Of a stretch of DNA of 64,000 nt, positions 1 through 11,319 are shown in pieces (position 1 is the stretch's first letter; every line of letters starts with the position of its first letter). The notes under the pieces were generated by a model that had not been told where the DNA came from, made no database searches, and saw only the letters and a program-made list of their open reading frames with translations. The position numbers were made by a program, and so were the translations under genes. The DNA comes from Sporobolomyces roseus (Eukaryota > Basidiomycota > Microbotryomycetes > Sporidiobolales > Sporidiobolaceae), in contig JADILM010000002.1 in the NCBI GenBank assembly GCA_016617785.1, positions 1,240,001 through 1,304,000 of the forward strand, given 5' to 3'.

Positions 1-1068
1 GTGTTGGAGCTGAGTTCGCTATCAGATCGTCCTCATCGTCGTCGTCGTCGAACATCAAGAGTAAATCGTCTGGTGCTTTTTTCGGAGGTTTCGACTTTGA
101 TGGTTCCAACTTGACTTGGTCTGTGAAGCCATCCGATAATCCAAAGGGATCTGTCGGTGTGTCCCCTCCTCCATCTGCTGTAAAGTCCCCATCCTGGAAA
201 TCTCCAAACCCATCATCTGTTCCCGCTTTCTCACTCCCTCCCTGATTCCGCTCTTCCTCGACACCTCCATCAAAGAAATCCCCAAACTCGTCGTCACTCG
301 ATAGTGTAGGGGACGATGTTCGATTCGAGTGCTGAGGTCGAGCTACTGGCGCTGCCGAGACGGTCACAGGTTCCAACTGAGTTTGTTTCCCTTTCCCTTT
401 CTCTTTCTCTTTCCCCCTCCAATCTATCTCCCCCGGTCCTTTATAATCCAACCTGCCCAATTTTACCCTCCATACTCTATCGTCCCTGACCAATTGACTT
501 AGTTTCCTTGAACCCTGAGCGAATTGAGGGATGTCTGGAATGGGTAAGAACTGGAGAATGGTAAGATAGGCTTCTTCGGTCAATTTGCCAAACTTTCTCG
601 GTCGGGGATGACGAGGGTGTGAGGAAGAGGTCGATGCGGTAAGTGCTCGGTCAGGGAGTAATGCAGTCCATCGTTCTGTAAAGAATGGGGGGTTTTGGAA
701 AAGGGTTAGTGGGGGCTGGAAAGAAGCGAGAGAGATTCAGAGAGATTCGCTTGCCCATATCCCTACAGTCTAGTATACCTCAGTAATGTAAAACTGTCGT
801 CTATACTCGGACTGTTTGAGTGCAAGTCGAGATTGTTTGATGAAACGAGTCTCGAAAGAGTCGGACGAGTTGGCGGGAAGTACTCGGAACTGTTGTAGCT
901 TTTGGTGCTCGGGTAGAAGGTGCACGCAGGCGAGGTACAAGGTGCTATCGAGGTGAAGCGAGTGATGGCGGGAGGGACAAGAGGGAACCGCAAGAGATTG
1001 CGGGTTTGTTTCTGTCTCTCTCTCCACTTCGACACGCTTGAACTGCTTGGGGAATCGCTCTAGGGATA
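1..1068 (-). CDS. F-box protein, possibly recyclin-1-like (partial)
   Basis: Incomplete gene; its 3' part lies beyond the left edge. The lower exon (about 1-715) has a classic F-box core, LTILQFLPIPDIPQFAQ, followed by LVRDDRVW, at about 560-440. Next come a K/E-rich stretch and an acidic tail with FGDFFDGG and DDEDD blocks (about 300-10). This order resembles recyclin-1, an F-box protein of endosome recycling that continues into a Sec10-like domain, but that domain would be off-window. An upstream exon (780-1068) joins in frame through a 64-nt intron (716-779; GTATAC donor, TTTCCAG acceptor). No ATG lies on this strand between about 760 and 1100 outside that intron. The true start must lie further up, antisense to the Spo7 gene, or the upstream exon is wrong. 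The F-box is firm; the recyclin identity and the 5' end are not. Confidence 0.6.
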
Positions 1069-1096
1069 CTGTAACAGTAGGAGTAGGTAGTCAAGG

Positions 1097-2813
1097 ATGC
1101 TTCGTAAACCTCCTCGACCGTTCCATCCTCCTGCGAATCGGGAATCGTACAAAGATCTCCTCATCTTTGAAGAACGACTCAAACAGAACGCAGAGAGGTA
1201 AGCTACCCCCTACTCTATCACCGTAATGCTCTCATGAACCCCCCATTTGAATGACACAGACTACAGAAACAACGGAGGAAATATCAAGGTTCGTTCATCT
1301 TCCTCCTCTCCTCTCCTCTCCGCTCCTTCTCTTGCCATTCAACCTGACAGTCAATCTATGTCAACAGGCTTTCTATTATCCTTGGTAGCCGTAATCGCTT
1401 ACTTGGCTTACATTGTCTTCATTCAACCTTCAATAGTTCGCTCTCTCGCTACTTCACTCTGTTGTTCCTCGCACTCATTCTCTAGCTCGTTTACGCACAC
1501 AGTACTCCCTCGTTCACTATAGCAATATAGCATGTCTCCTCGTAGCCGCAGTCACCCTCATCCTCTTCTTCGCAACGGGAATGTACAGCGACAAAATCGC
1601 TTATGCCTACAAGTAACCCCGTTACTCTTTTCCCTAGACTCTCAATCACTCTCTGACTCTCAACATTCGACTCTATAGATTCGTACCTCAAGCGAACAGA
1701 GCCTTGAGACCTTTCAACATCTACCTCAACACACGACACAAATCTAGATTCTCATTTCTAAACCCTTTCCGTTCCTCCGCCACGACGACCTCTTCCTCAG
1801 CCCGTAAAGCCTCGACAGCATCTCCTTCCCTATCCCGTACTGCGTCAGGTCGATCAATCTCGTCATCCTCGAACGACCTTTCACTCTCACGTCAAACCTC
1901 GGCTTCTTCCCTATCCTCGCAAACCTCATTCCGCTCTACAAACGCACTCCACTCTTCCTCTTCTGCATCATCCTCTCGCTCTTCTTCCCCTTCCCCACCC
2001 TCTTCCCCCTCATTACCGCACGCAGAAGGACCAGTCACTCGAGTCTCCCCTACCTCTTCACCACCATCGAATCAGAGGGGTGCAGTTCCGATTCCTCCAA
2101 TCCCACCAGCTCAGAATCCGAGGGGAGAACTCATCTTCAGTAGTCGAGTCAATCCTACATTCAGAGAGGGTTATGAGAGGTACAGAGGGGAATGGGAGAG
2201 GAGGAGGAAAGAGACCAAGGAGAATGAGAAGAGGGTCAAATCTAGTGGGAAATGGTGGAAAGTTTGGGGGTTGAAGGAGGTACATCATCAGGATCAGGAG
2301 GGAGAAAAAGGAAAGGAGGGAAACAATTCGAAGGACGATACTACGAGAGGTAGACCAGGAGGTGCAGGAGGAGAAGGAGGTCAACAAGAATCTTTCAGTG
2401 CCGACAGTTCCCGTTTCAACTCTCGATCAAACTCTACCGAACGCCAACCACAACAACAACCGCATCACGAAGATTGGTCACTCGGTTCAAACCGCCCTCG
2501 ATCCACCGAAACCTTTCTCTCTTCGACTTCAACTCCAACCACGTCTTCCCCCTCTCCTTCCCGCGCAGCCTCTCCCCCTCCCCCTCAATCATTAGCTCCG
2601 CTCCCACTAGACGACTCGACCTCTACTCCTCCACCACAATCGCAATCTTCTCATTCCAGGACGAGAGCAGAGAGTTTTAGTGAGTTGTTGGATTTGGAAG
2701 CGGCGAGTCAAGGGGAAGATGGGAAAGGGAACCCAGATTCTGGAATCCGAGGGGAAGAATTGGGTCCACCTGGTCCACCCGCACTGACGAGGACTAGCTC
2801 ATTCATCAGATAG
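1097..2813 (+). CDS. SPO7: Spo7-like regulatory subunit of the Nem1-Spo7 phosphatase
   Basis: Five exons: 1097-1197, 1260-1288, 1368-1435, 1503-1612, 1679-2813; together 480 codons plus stop. The protein opens with the Spo7 signature SYKDLLIFEERLKQNAER, then RLQKQRRKYQ, a first membrane helix (exon 3), a second helix (exon 4), and MYSDKIAYAYKFVPQANRAL leading to RPFNIYLN. In yeast, Spo7 is an ER/nuclear-envelope membrane protein that holds the phosphatase Nem1 and lets it dephosphorylate the lipin Pah1, controlling phospholipid versus triacylglycerol synthesis. The last exon adds a long Ser/Pro-rich, then charged, low-complexity tail of about 330 residues that is not part of the conserved core. 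The start at 1097 is the first ATG before the conserved block. Identity is strong; the tail's role is unknown. Confidence 0.88.
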
Positions 2814-3059
2814 ATGAGATGGATTTTTTGATGTATTTATGGAATTGTATCAAAGAAGGAGGACTGCTTTTTGCTATCTCTCTCGCGCGCACCAGAGTTG
2901 TGGAGAGACGACTGTTGATGTGCATGTTCTATAAGTACAGCGGGATGAAGCAGCTCGACCCAAATCTACCCTCACTGAACACACGAATTCTAGTTCAATC
3001 TCGTTGCGAAATCTATTTCTCGATCTCGAGAAACATCAGTAACCTGCCGCCCCTTTCGC

Positions 3060-4351
3060 TCAACAGAGGACGATGGACTCACAATCACCGACATAACTCG
3101 TCACATCCCTCAATTCGTCGGTTACTGCACGGTATTGTCCGAATTTGAGACTCGCTTGATCCCCCATATCTCCGTAAGCATCATAACTCAAGATCGGTTG
3201 AACGTTGGCTAGGTTCAATCCCAACAATCCTCCACTGTTTGAGTTGTTGTCGGAGGGAGGAGGCGAGGAGGAGGAGGAGGAGGAGGATGGAGTAACGTCG
3301 TAAGCTCTGTAAGAAATCGTGCCAGAAACACCGAAAGTAACGGTTAATCTATGTTGAATCGTTCTTGCGACGAATGCACTACTCGCACACGATCTCGAAT
3401 CAGCGGGGATTCGTAGAAGGGCAAAGAGGAAATGAAAGCGTACTCGGCATCAATCGAAGCGCAGTCGACACAACCTCTCATATTGTCGGAAACGACTGCC
3501 TTACCACCTTTCAGATCGAGAGTGATGATAGGTCCTCCACCACAATCCCGTCTCAGTACTTGCCAGGTGTGGAAGAACTTCGAGCTGATCGATGTTGCGC
3601 CCTGAAGAGATTTCCATTGGAACGACCAAGTCTCGCCTGCTCGATGACCGGGCCACGAAAACATCTCGATCCTCTACAGTGAGAGTACCTCGTCAGCTCG
3701 TTCGGAGAGTGAGAGGTACAGGAGGAGAGAGAGCTCACTTGACGTGGTGCAGGAGGTTTGGGGTTTGGGGTTTGACCTCCTTCTTCTCCTCCTTCATCAC
3801 CTCCCCCTCCTCCTTGATTTGAATCACATTTCTTGACATCCTGTCTCCTCGCCAACCCACTATCCCTCCTCCACATCATCTCCGGATTCATCGAGTGCAT
3901 GGATTCGACCGCGTTCCAAGGGGAAGAATACGATTCGAGGTCGTCGTCGTCGTGAGCCGCCAAGTTTTCGAAAGAGGTGAAGTCGCCTCGTTCATCAGAC
4001 CGTCGTGCCAGTCGTAGTTTCGATTCGAGGTCCCCTGAAGCGCTCAATGACATCGTATAACAATCCTATATATCGTCCTCTTCGATAGTCAGGCGCGAGA
4101 ATCACGGAGCGAAGGGTAAAGAGATCGGACTTTACATTGATTCCGATTGATTCACTACATCCGACAGACAAGAGACCAGACGCTTGCCAACGCAAATTAG
4201 GAGTGATGTCGCCTGACTGGTAACTCGATCCATCTGCGAGTACGAGGAACTTGGATCGATCATTGAGAGAGGTCCTTGTCGTCGTCGTTGGTACTGCTAC
4301 AACGAGCTTGACCAAGAGTGGTAGTAACGCGATCGCAATCGTTCGAAACAT
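3060..4351 (-). CDS. Secreted protein of unrecognised family
   Basis: Four exons (4136-4351, 3739-4065, 3444-3673, 3060-3378) join in frame to 363 codons plus stop. The first about 20 residues (MFRTIAIALLPLLVKLVVAV) form a typical secretion signal followed by a Thr-rich stretch. The middle has a Gly/Glu/Pro linker. The C-terminal half looks like a compact extracellular domain, with WSFQWKS, FFHTWQVLRRDCGGGPII, a Cys-containing stretch (RGCVDC), LTVTFGVSGTISYRAYD, SYDAYGDMGDQASLKFG and YVGDCESIVLC. The fold could be a beta-jelly-roll as in fungal polysaccharide lyases, but I cannot name the family. Introns have GTAAAG, GTGAGC and GTACGC donors. The gene is convergent with the Spo7 gene, with a 246-bp gap. 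Exon joins are well supported; the function is unknown. Confidence 0.72.
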
Positions 4352-4867
4352 CTTGTGAGGAAGGAGTGAAAATTCGGAATTGAGGAAGAATCAGTTTCGC
4401 GGTTGCTGTAGAATCAGTTCGGTGGGAAAACTGCTCCATATCAGATCCCGTCAACAGACCAAGACTAAGAAGCGCGCAGTCCGACTGGTTGAGAGAACAA
4501 TCGAAGGAAGAATGCGCAGGAAACTTAAAACTTGAGCCTAACATTCCGGACGAGGACGAAAAGTTTCCGATGAGTTCGTTCCGACGGGAAAAGCTGTGAA
4601 AGAGAGAGAAAGAGATTCTCGCTGGGGAATGAAATTGAGGACGACGAATGGTTACGAGGAATGCAAAATGGGTTGCAGATTGAGGAAATAACGGGGGCTG
4701 TTGGGTTTCGACTACCAGGTTTCTCCTTTTTACTCGCTTGCTTGATTATCATACTTCAGTTCTTCATCTACGCACTCGCAATACTCGATCAGCGATTGTT
4801 TGGCGAATGAGGAGACGAGAAAGAAAGTGTGCTTTACCTTCTTTTGCACAGTATCAATTTATTCAGT
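4352..4867. other. Intergenic region, promoter of the secreted-protein gene
   Basis: 516 bp between the ATG of the secreted protein (minus) and the stop of the two-RRM gene (minus). I see no conserved reading frame. It should hold the promoter of the secreted gene and the 3' end of the RRM gene. Confidence 0.5.
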
Positions 4868-6576
4868 TTAGGAAGCGACGATAGTTGCTTCAGGTTCGTT
4901 ATCTCCATCCTTGCCCTTGTCCTCCGAGTCTGCACCAGCCTGTTCCTCTCCTCCTCCCTGTTGTTGTTGTTGTTGTTGATCCGCCTCGATCGCAACCTTC
5001 AAACTGAGAGCCCTTCCCTCGAGTTCTTTACCCTGGTACTCGTTGAGCGCCTTCTGTTGGTCCCCCTCAGATTCGAAATCGACGAACGCGAACCCTTTGC
5101 TTCGTCCGGCGGCTTGTCCGAATTTACGAGTGACGACGGTAGCAGTCTTTACTTTGCAGCCTTCGAAAGTCGCGGCGAGGGATTCGTTCGTGACTGAGAA
5201 AGGAAGGTTTCCGACGAAGACTGACGACGTGCAGAGGAACGAGTCAGAACATGCTAGGATAGAGAGAAAAGAGCTTCTGAGACTCACCGAGAGTCTTCGA
5301 AGGTTCACCAGTAGGAGGACCTCGACGACGGGGAGCACGAGGCTTACGTTCTCGGGTAGCGGGAGCGGCAGTCTCGGCATCACCCTCAGTAGGTTGTTCG
5401 GGAGATTCTCCGTCGACAGCAGCAGCGGCGGAAGCAGCCTTGGAACGCTTGGGCTTGCGGGCACGAGGTTTGCGAGTACGAGGAGCGGCGGTTTCACCAT
5501 CTTCGAGTTTGACGTTGGCGAGTTGATCAGCGGCATCAGAGACTGCGTTTGAAGAGGATTGTTCAGGCGCATCTCCAGCTTCTTCAGTCTCTCCATCGGT
5601 TCGGGGAGCACGAGGACCACGGGGTTTGCGCTATCAAGCACAGTATTCTTCAGTACAAGGTCTTGCATCGAGAGGGTAGTAGATACTTACAGCCTTTCGT
5701 GCCTTCCTCTTCTTAGGTTCGCCCTCCTCTCCCTCGACACCCTCCTTGGCAGTCTCCTCAGTGACAGCAGTTTCGGCAGCCTTCTTCGCAGCTCGCTTGG
5801 GAGCACGAGCAGCGGCACCTCCGTTTGCAGCCATGGGCTTTGCTAGTTCAACGTTGATTTGTCGTCCAGAGATTTCAGATTTGTCGAGTTGAGAAACGGC
5901 TTTGGTCGCATCATCCTCGGAAGGGAAAGTTACGAATCCGTAGCTGTATCGTTTCCAAGCCGCAATTGTCAGCTCTCAGTGTTCTTTCTCCATTCTTGTT
6001 TGATCAGGTCTTGAGGAATTGCTGCCAGGTTCATCCAGATTTCTGATCCATCATCCCGGGATGCCAGACTAACCATCCGTACGATTGATCTACCCGATTG
6101 GTACTACTCCCCATCGCTTAATGCAGTCCTTGAAGCGTCTGCCGTCTGATATGAATCTTGGAGGAGAGGAGATGTCAGAATTGATATTTGAAAACTAACC
6201 CAAGAGACCTCGAACCTCGATAGATGACTTGAGCATCAGATCTGAATATGTATGAAATGGATCTTGTCAGTACTGTGAGAGTACACGAGCGAGAGAGAGA
6301 GAGAGAGGACTATATACACTTGACCGATTTTACTGAAGATATCAGACAAGTCAGATCCTTTAGTCGAGAAGGAGAGGTTTCCAACGAAGCACTAATCAAT
6401 TGAATACAACCAGCAGTGAATCGATAGTCAGTCAAGTGAAGTAAGGGAGATGAGGAATCGATGAGGTCGACGTGCGTGGGCGTGAAGAGTAGGGGAGAGA
6501 GAGGGCTTACCTTGTGACCAACTTGTTCAGGAGTAGCTTGGATAGCTTGTGCGATAGGAGCAGATTCAGCAGACAT
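4868..6576 (-). CDS. Two-RRM RNA-binding protein with basic linker
   Basis: Starts MSAESAPIAQAIQ at 6576. After an intron comes the first RRM: CFVGNLSFSTKGSDL (RNP2-like), then SLGYGFVTF (RNP1-like). A linker of about 150 residues is rich in Lys, Arg, Pro and Ala, with repeated RKPR/APR units and acidic patches. The second RRM has VFVGNLPFSVTNESL (RNP2) and GRSKGFAFVDF (RNP1). The C-terminus holds a poly-Gln run, an acidic stretch and ends TIVAS. At least five introns, one being 5636-5692. The layout recalls single-stranded nucleic-acid-binding proteins such as yeast Sbp1, which acts in cytoplasmic translation repression, but two-RRM proteins are many and orthology is unproven. The basic linker suggests extra non-specific RNA contact (inference). 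Confidence 0.8.
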
Positions 6577-6838
6577 TGTTCAAGTTGAGAATTCGGAGTT
6601 TGAAGATGAGTGGTTTGGTTCAAAGAGGAGTAGTATTAGTCGATCCTCGTTTCTGACATCGTCAACCTCTCCAAATCTTTGAACTTTACTCGCAGTACTG
6701 GATTCGACAAGTTGATCGACATCCCTTGAAGGAACAGAGTCGACTGCTCAAAGAAAAGGATGGAAAAAGACAAAGTAATTTCGACAATTTCGCAAAACTC
6801 GTTGATTCAATCCCTGTTCTGACTCGATCAAAATCACT

Positions 6839-9673
6839 TCAACCTGTGCCTTCCCCTAAATCTTTTGCTCCTCCTAGTTCTCCCATCTTCTTCTTCTTCC
6901 CCCTACCTCCCCTTGTCGGTGCGGTCGAAGGTTTCCTACCCATTCCAACTCCCTTTCCTTTCTCCTTCTCCTTCTCCTTCTCCTTCTCCTTTCCTTTCCC
7001 CTTGACATTCTCGGTCGCATTCGTATCTCCTGCAACACCTCCTCCAAGAGCTGGGTCGATATTCATCAACATTGGATCGAAAGCTTGAGGCGGAGCCTGA
7101 TTCGTAGAGTTCTGTTGTCCAAATTGATCTTGATCAAACATGGTGAGGATGTCGTAAGCTCCATTTGCACCTCCACCTGCTGCTCCTCCAACAGCGATAT
7201 CCCCCATTCTCTCCATCATCTCATCATCCGAGTCGGCCAACTGAGCTCCCAAATCCGGAATCTTCTTCTTCGCGTTGACTCGTTTCGCTCGTTTCTTCGG
7301 AGGTTGAGATCCTTCCGAAACGTTGTTGTTGTCCTCTTCGTCGGTTTCTTTAGGTTGTCGTTTCTTCTTCCCTTTCTTGCTGATCGCTTTCACGGGTCTT
7401 TGTAGCTCTTGATAACGTCTCATACACTGTCGAACATTATCAATACTACATCAGAGAGTCGCACTCGTATGATGCAGTTGAAGAGTGAGCTGACCTTGTT
7501 GTCAGTCCGCGACCCATCGAAACAGTCCTTCGAAATTTGAGTCCAAGTTTTCCCTGCATCTTTTCCATCAATCAACTTCTTATCGTCCTGTAAACCGTAC
7601 GCTTGCACGTATCAGTTCCTCGCTCAGAACGATAGAGCGCAAAGGGGGAAACTTACCTCCTGACTCCAAGGTTTCTTGTTATCGACCAAATTCGGATCCA
7701 ACACGTTCGTCCACCTCTCCCTACATTGCGCATCAGTCCTCCCATTAACCCTCGGCGCAACCTCCTTCCAATTGCATCCGACCATCGCTACCGCAACTCT
7801 CAACTCGTTGTCTTCTACTTCAGACCATTTCCCTCGAGTGATCGAAGGTCTCAACGATTTCGACCATCGATTGATACAGGCATTAGAATACCTTCCTGTG
7901 ACACGAGCGACTAACATCATGAATTCTCAAGATCGTCAGCGATTGGAGATAGAGAGGGGAGAGGGAAGGAAGAAGAGAGAGAGAGAGAGAGCGAACCAAT
8001 TTGCCAATTCTCTCCATGACTTCTCACCGCATCCCTCAATTTCTGATCCTGTTCTACCGTCCAATCCTCTTTCTGTCCGACTCTAGTCCTGTAAGCTCTC
8101 AAACAATCCCACCCAACTCTTCCATTCTTACTCACGTCAACTCCAATCATCAGCTTTATCCCTCCTCGGAAAAGAGAGAGAGGAGAGAAGAAACTCACTC
8201 CGAGTTCTTTAGCGATTTCTTCCCAATTCTTTAATCCCCTTTCACCATCCACCAATTCGACCAATTTCGCGATTTCATCTTTCGTAAACTTTTTGAAATT
8301 CAAACTCGGATGATCGTGTTGCAACCACTGAATCTTGCAATCCAATGCTGAACGTCTCTTGATCTATACAAAACGCACACTCAAAAAAAGTCACCTCGTC
8401 AGCATTTTGAAGGAGCGAGAGAGAGAGAGAGAGTGAGGAAGAGGGGGGAAACGAAAATGTACGACGAGTGAAATGTTTTCCCAATCTAATCCTTCGATAT
8501 TCTCGAGGTACCATTTCTGATCGATTGATTCTATGACATCCACCATGTCTTCTCCTCTGTGCCACAGTCGTTCGCACCTACATCAGTTTAATGTCAGTTC
8601 GTAGGAGAGAGAGAATGAATGCGTTACCTTTCAGTAGCTTGTTGAGCGATCCTCTTGTGATTCGAAGCCATGACTTGTTCTTTCAATTTCGACCTTTCAC
8701 TCCCACTCCCTGTAGACCCCATTCTACCCTCTTGAGTAAATTCTACCTCGTACGATTTGAAAGAAGGAGGAAACGTACATGGCCAGAACCTAGTAGCTTT
8801 CAAATACCTATCCCTTTCCTCTCCATCCTCACTCGGTGGTAAATCCTACCAAACTTCCCTTAGCACATCAGGTCCCTCTCATGCATGCAGAACAAAACAG
8901 AGGAAGAACTTACTCGTCCATAGTTGTGCTTGAACCAAGGCAACAAAGGTTCGACAGTACCAGGTGCAACAATTTTCAAATCTGCTCCGGCCAATAATTC
9001 CGCCGATAAACTCTTGACGAATGCCTATTTCTCCCATCCTTCATCAGCACACACACAGCAGAAGAAGGAGGAAGGGGTAGAAGCGTACTTTGAGTTCAGT
9101 AGTTCGTTTACTAGCCTTCTGAAACCTTTCCATCAACCTATTCAACTCTGCCTGATACTTGCTGTTCTCTTCCAACGTTTTCGTCGCTTGGTCGTCCATG
9201 TCCCTCAATTCCAAGATTTGTTGGTTGACATCTTTCGGAGTTTGCAACAATTGATAATCTCCTTCTCCTTCTGAATCTTGCGAATCTCCTTCTTCTTCTT
9301 CTTCTTGATCCGAGTTTGAAGCTTGGGAATGACGGGATTGAGCGTGATAGATCCCGGTAAAGTCTAGTTGAAGGTCATTCGAGAGGGATTGGAGAGAAGG
9401 ATCAATCTGCATCCTGACTGAATGAGCTCCTCCTCGAGTCGAAGATGATGATCCAACTTGAAACTCTCCTATTGGTATATCCCCATTCCAACCGTTTCTC
9501 GTTGGTTGAGCAGGGTGTAGTATTGAATGTTGAGGGATAGAATCATGATTAAAAGTGGAAGCGATTCGAGCATGTTGAGGTAAGAGCGAGGGATCGATCA
9601 GTGATGAATCAATAGGTGGTGGATCCAACGACGAGGCTACCTCAGAGAGTAAGCTGAGTTCATTCGGTGTCAT
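6839..9673 (-). CDS. Four-repeat Myb DNA-binding protein, SNAPC4-like
   Basis: About ten exons. The N-terminal part (MTPNELSLLSEV onward) ends in a probable coiled coil (ILELRDMDDQATKTLEENSK). It is followed by AELLAGADLKIVAPGTVEPL and LPWFKHNYGRDLPPSEDGEE. Four Myb/SANT repeats follow: KFTKDEIAKLVELV, KEDWTVEQDQKLRDAVRSHG, RGKWSEVEDNELRVAVAMVG and KPWSQEEDKKLIDG. The tail (about 7420-6839) is basic with a (KE)n run and KKKRQ/PKKRAKR stretches that look like nuclear localisation signals. Several tandem Myb repeats after a conserved N-terminal block match SNAPC4, the Myb subunit of the complex that activates snRNA promoters; Bas1-like factors are the alternative. I took the ATG at 9673; open sequence continues upstream to 9835 without a better start. 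Confidence 0.75.
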
Positions 9674-10167
9674 TCCCTCCCGGAACTGTTGGTGAGGGGT
9701 AGAGTTTGAGAACCACAGGTAGCAACGAGCTCTCTTTTTTTCCTCTCCTTTCTTTTTCCCCCTTTGTTTTTTGTAGACTTCTACTGAGTTTGCACCGCTC
9801 TCCAAACTCCCAACTTTTCCGCTGTTCTTTCTCACCGTTCCTCACTCGAATCGACCTTCGAACGCACCGAAGCGATCACAACTCCTTCCTAGAGCTCGTC
9901 ACAGTGAGGAGTCCCTTGCGCGGCTAGTAATCGGCTTGCTCTGGAGGTGGGGAATCATAAAAATCAAGTGAGATAATGAAACCCCTTCGCAGATCTTCTA
10001 CCACAATCAGCTGACCTCCTGATCTACCACTACCTTCCGAACAATCTAGTCTCCAGAAAGAGGATTCCGATACGATTTCAACCGATAGCCTCTCCTCTCT
10101 CCACTCCACTTCGAATCGCATTTCCCGACTCGTTCCCTCTCTTCCTCGTCAACAATCCGACCTCACA
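9674..10167. other. Divergent promoter between the Myb and ATL genes
   Basis: About 490 bp between two outward-facing start codons. The reading frame of the Myb gene stays open up to 9835, so a longer 5' end is possible there. No other gene seen. Confidence 0.5.
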
Positions 10168-10842
10168 ATGCCAGCTCGACGTACAAGGGACGACACTGAA
10201 GATCTAGACAGTACAGAGGAGACCCCATTGCAAAAGACCTTCCACTCTGCAGTTTATTCCACAGTTCGAAAGATTCCCGAAGGAAAGGTACTTCCTCCCT
10301 CTCTGCAAACCCTCTATCCCTTCTCCTATCGTTCACTCACTCACACTTCGAAAACGTAGGTCGCTTCATACGGTACGATCGCACGTCTCGTCGGTTATCC
10401 CAGGCACTCGCGAATGGTAGGTTCAGCATTAAAAGTCCTACCTTCCTCCTTATCCTCCCCTTACCTACCCCCCGCACCTCGTTCCACAAGTTCCACAACT
10501 TCCACTTCCACTTCCTCCTCATCAACCAACGATCCGCAAGAAGAAGAAGATTACGTCGAACCTGCTCCGACTGTAAACCCAGATTTAGTTCCCTGGTGGA
10601 GGGTAGTAAGCAGTACTGGCGTAATCAGTCCGAGAGGGAACGAGAGAGCTGTGAGGAGACAAGCGGATTATTTACAAGCTGAAGGTGTCGTCGTTAGGGA
10701 TGGAGTGAGAGAAGGTGCTCCTGGAGGGGGGAGAGGAAGGGAGGAGGGAGGGATCGCAGCGAGGGGAAATGTCGATGCGTTTGGGTTGGGAGGAGTTAAT
10801 GGGGGCAGAGTCAGTATGGGTACTTATGGTTGGAAGGGATAA
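10168..10842 (+). CDS. atl1: Alkyltransferase-like DNA repair protein (Atl1 type)
   Basis: Two exons (10168-10287 and 10360-10842) give 200 residues. Exon 1 has TFHSAVYSTVRKIPEGK and exon 2 starts VASYGTIARLVGYPRHSRMV, matching the helix-turn-helix of O6-alkylguanine transferases, including the Arg-finger segment. The position of the catalytic PCHRV motif reads PWWRVVSSTGVIS, so the acceptor cysteine is a tryptophan. That is the hallmark of alkyltransferase-like proteins, which bind O6-alkylguanine and flag it for nucleotide excision repair rather than removing the alkyl group. The usual His of the motif is also Trp here. A Ser/Thr/Glu-rich insert of about 50 residues separates the helix-turn-helix from the motif, making the protein longer than S. 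pombe Atl1. The C-terminus keeps GTYGWKG. Confidence 0.85.
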
Positions 10843-11319
10843 GGTTTTTTCGTCAAACTCAAACTTCGCCTTTTCATCGAGTCTTTCTCTCCATCTCGAG
10901 CTCATCCTTCAGTAACCTTCGTTCCTTTCTATACGTCGCTGGCTCGTCGTTTCTTATGTATCTAGTGCCTTTGTCGTAAATAGTTTCTGTTTCGTTGTAG
11001 CTTGATCAGTTTCATACTGTGCAATACTCTAATTCATTCCGGATCTCACTGAACGGTCTCTCATGAAGCTTCCCATCTTGAAAATGCAAGGAATTACCGC
11101 GATCGTCAAGATGCGAAAGGTTGCGAAAGTTTGATTTCGAATCTTTTGCGAAAACTTAATGCTTTCTTCCTCTCACAACGTCCTACAATACTACAAACCG
11201 CCTCACTAGCTCATTACAACTCCCAACAACCTACGACAGCCTAGATCGACCGCTCCCCTCGCTTTCTCGCTCTTCCCTCACTCTTGATCTCTCAACTCAT
11301 CTCCCTCCTCCCTTACCCA
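10843..11319. other. Intergenic region, ATL to Gemin2
   Basis: 477 bp between a stop and the next start, both plus strand. Pyrimidine-rich stretches precede 11320, as is common in front of fungal start codons. No coding signal seen. Confidence 0.5.
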
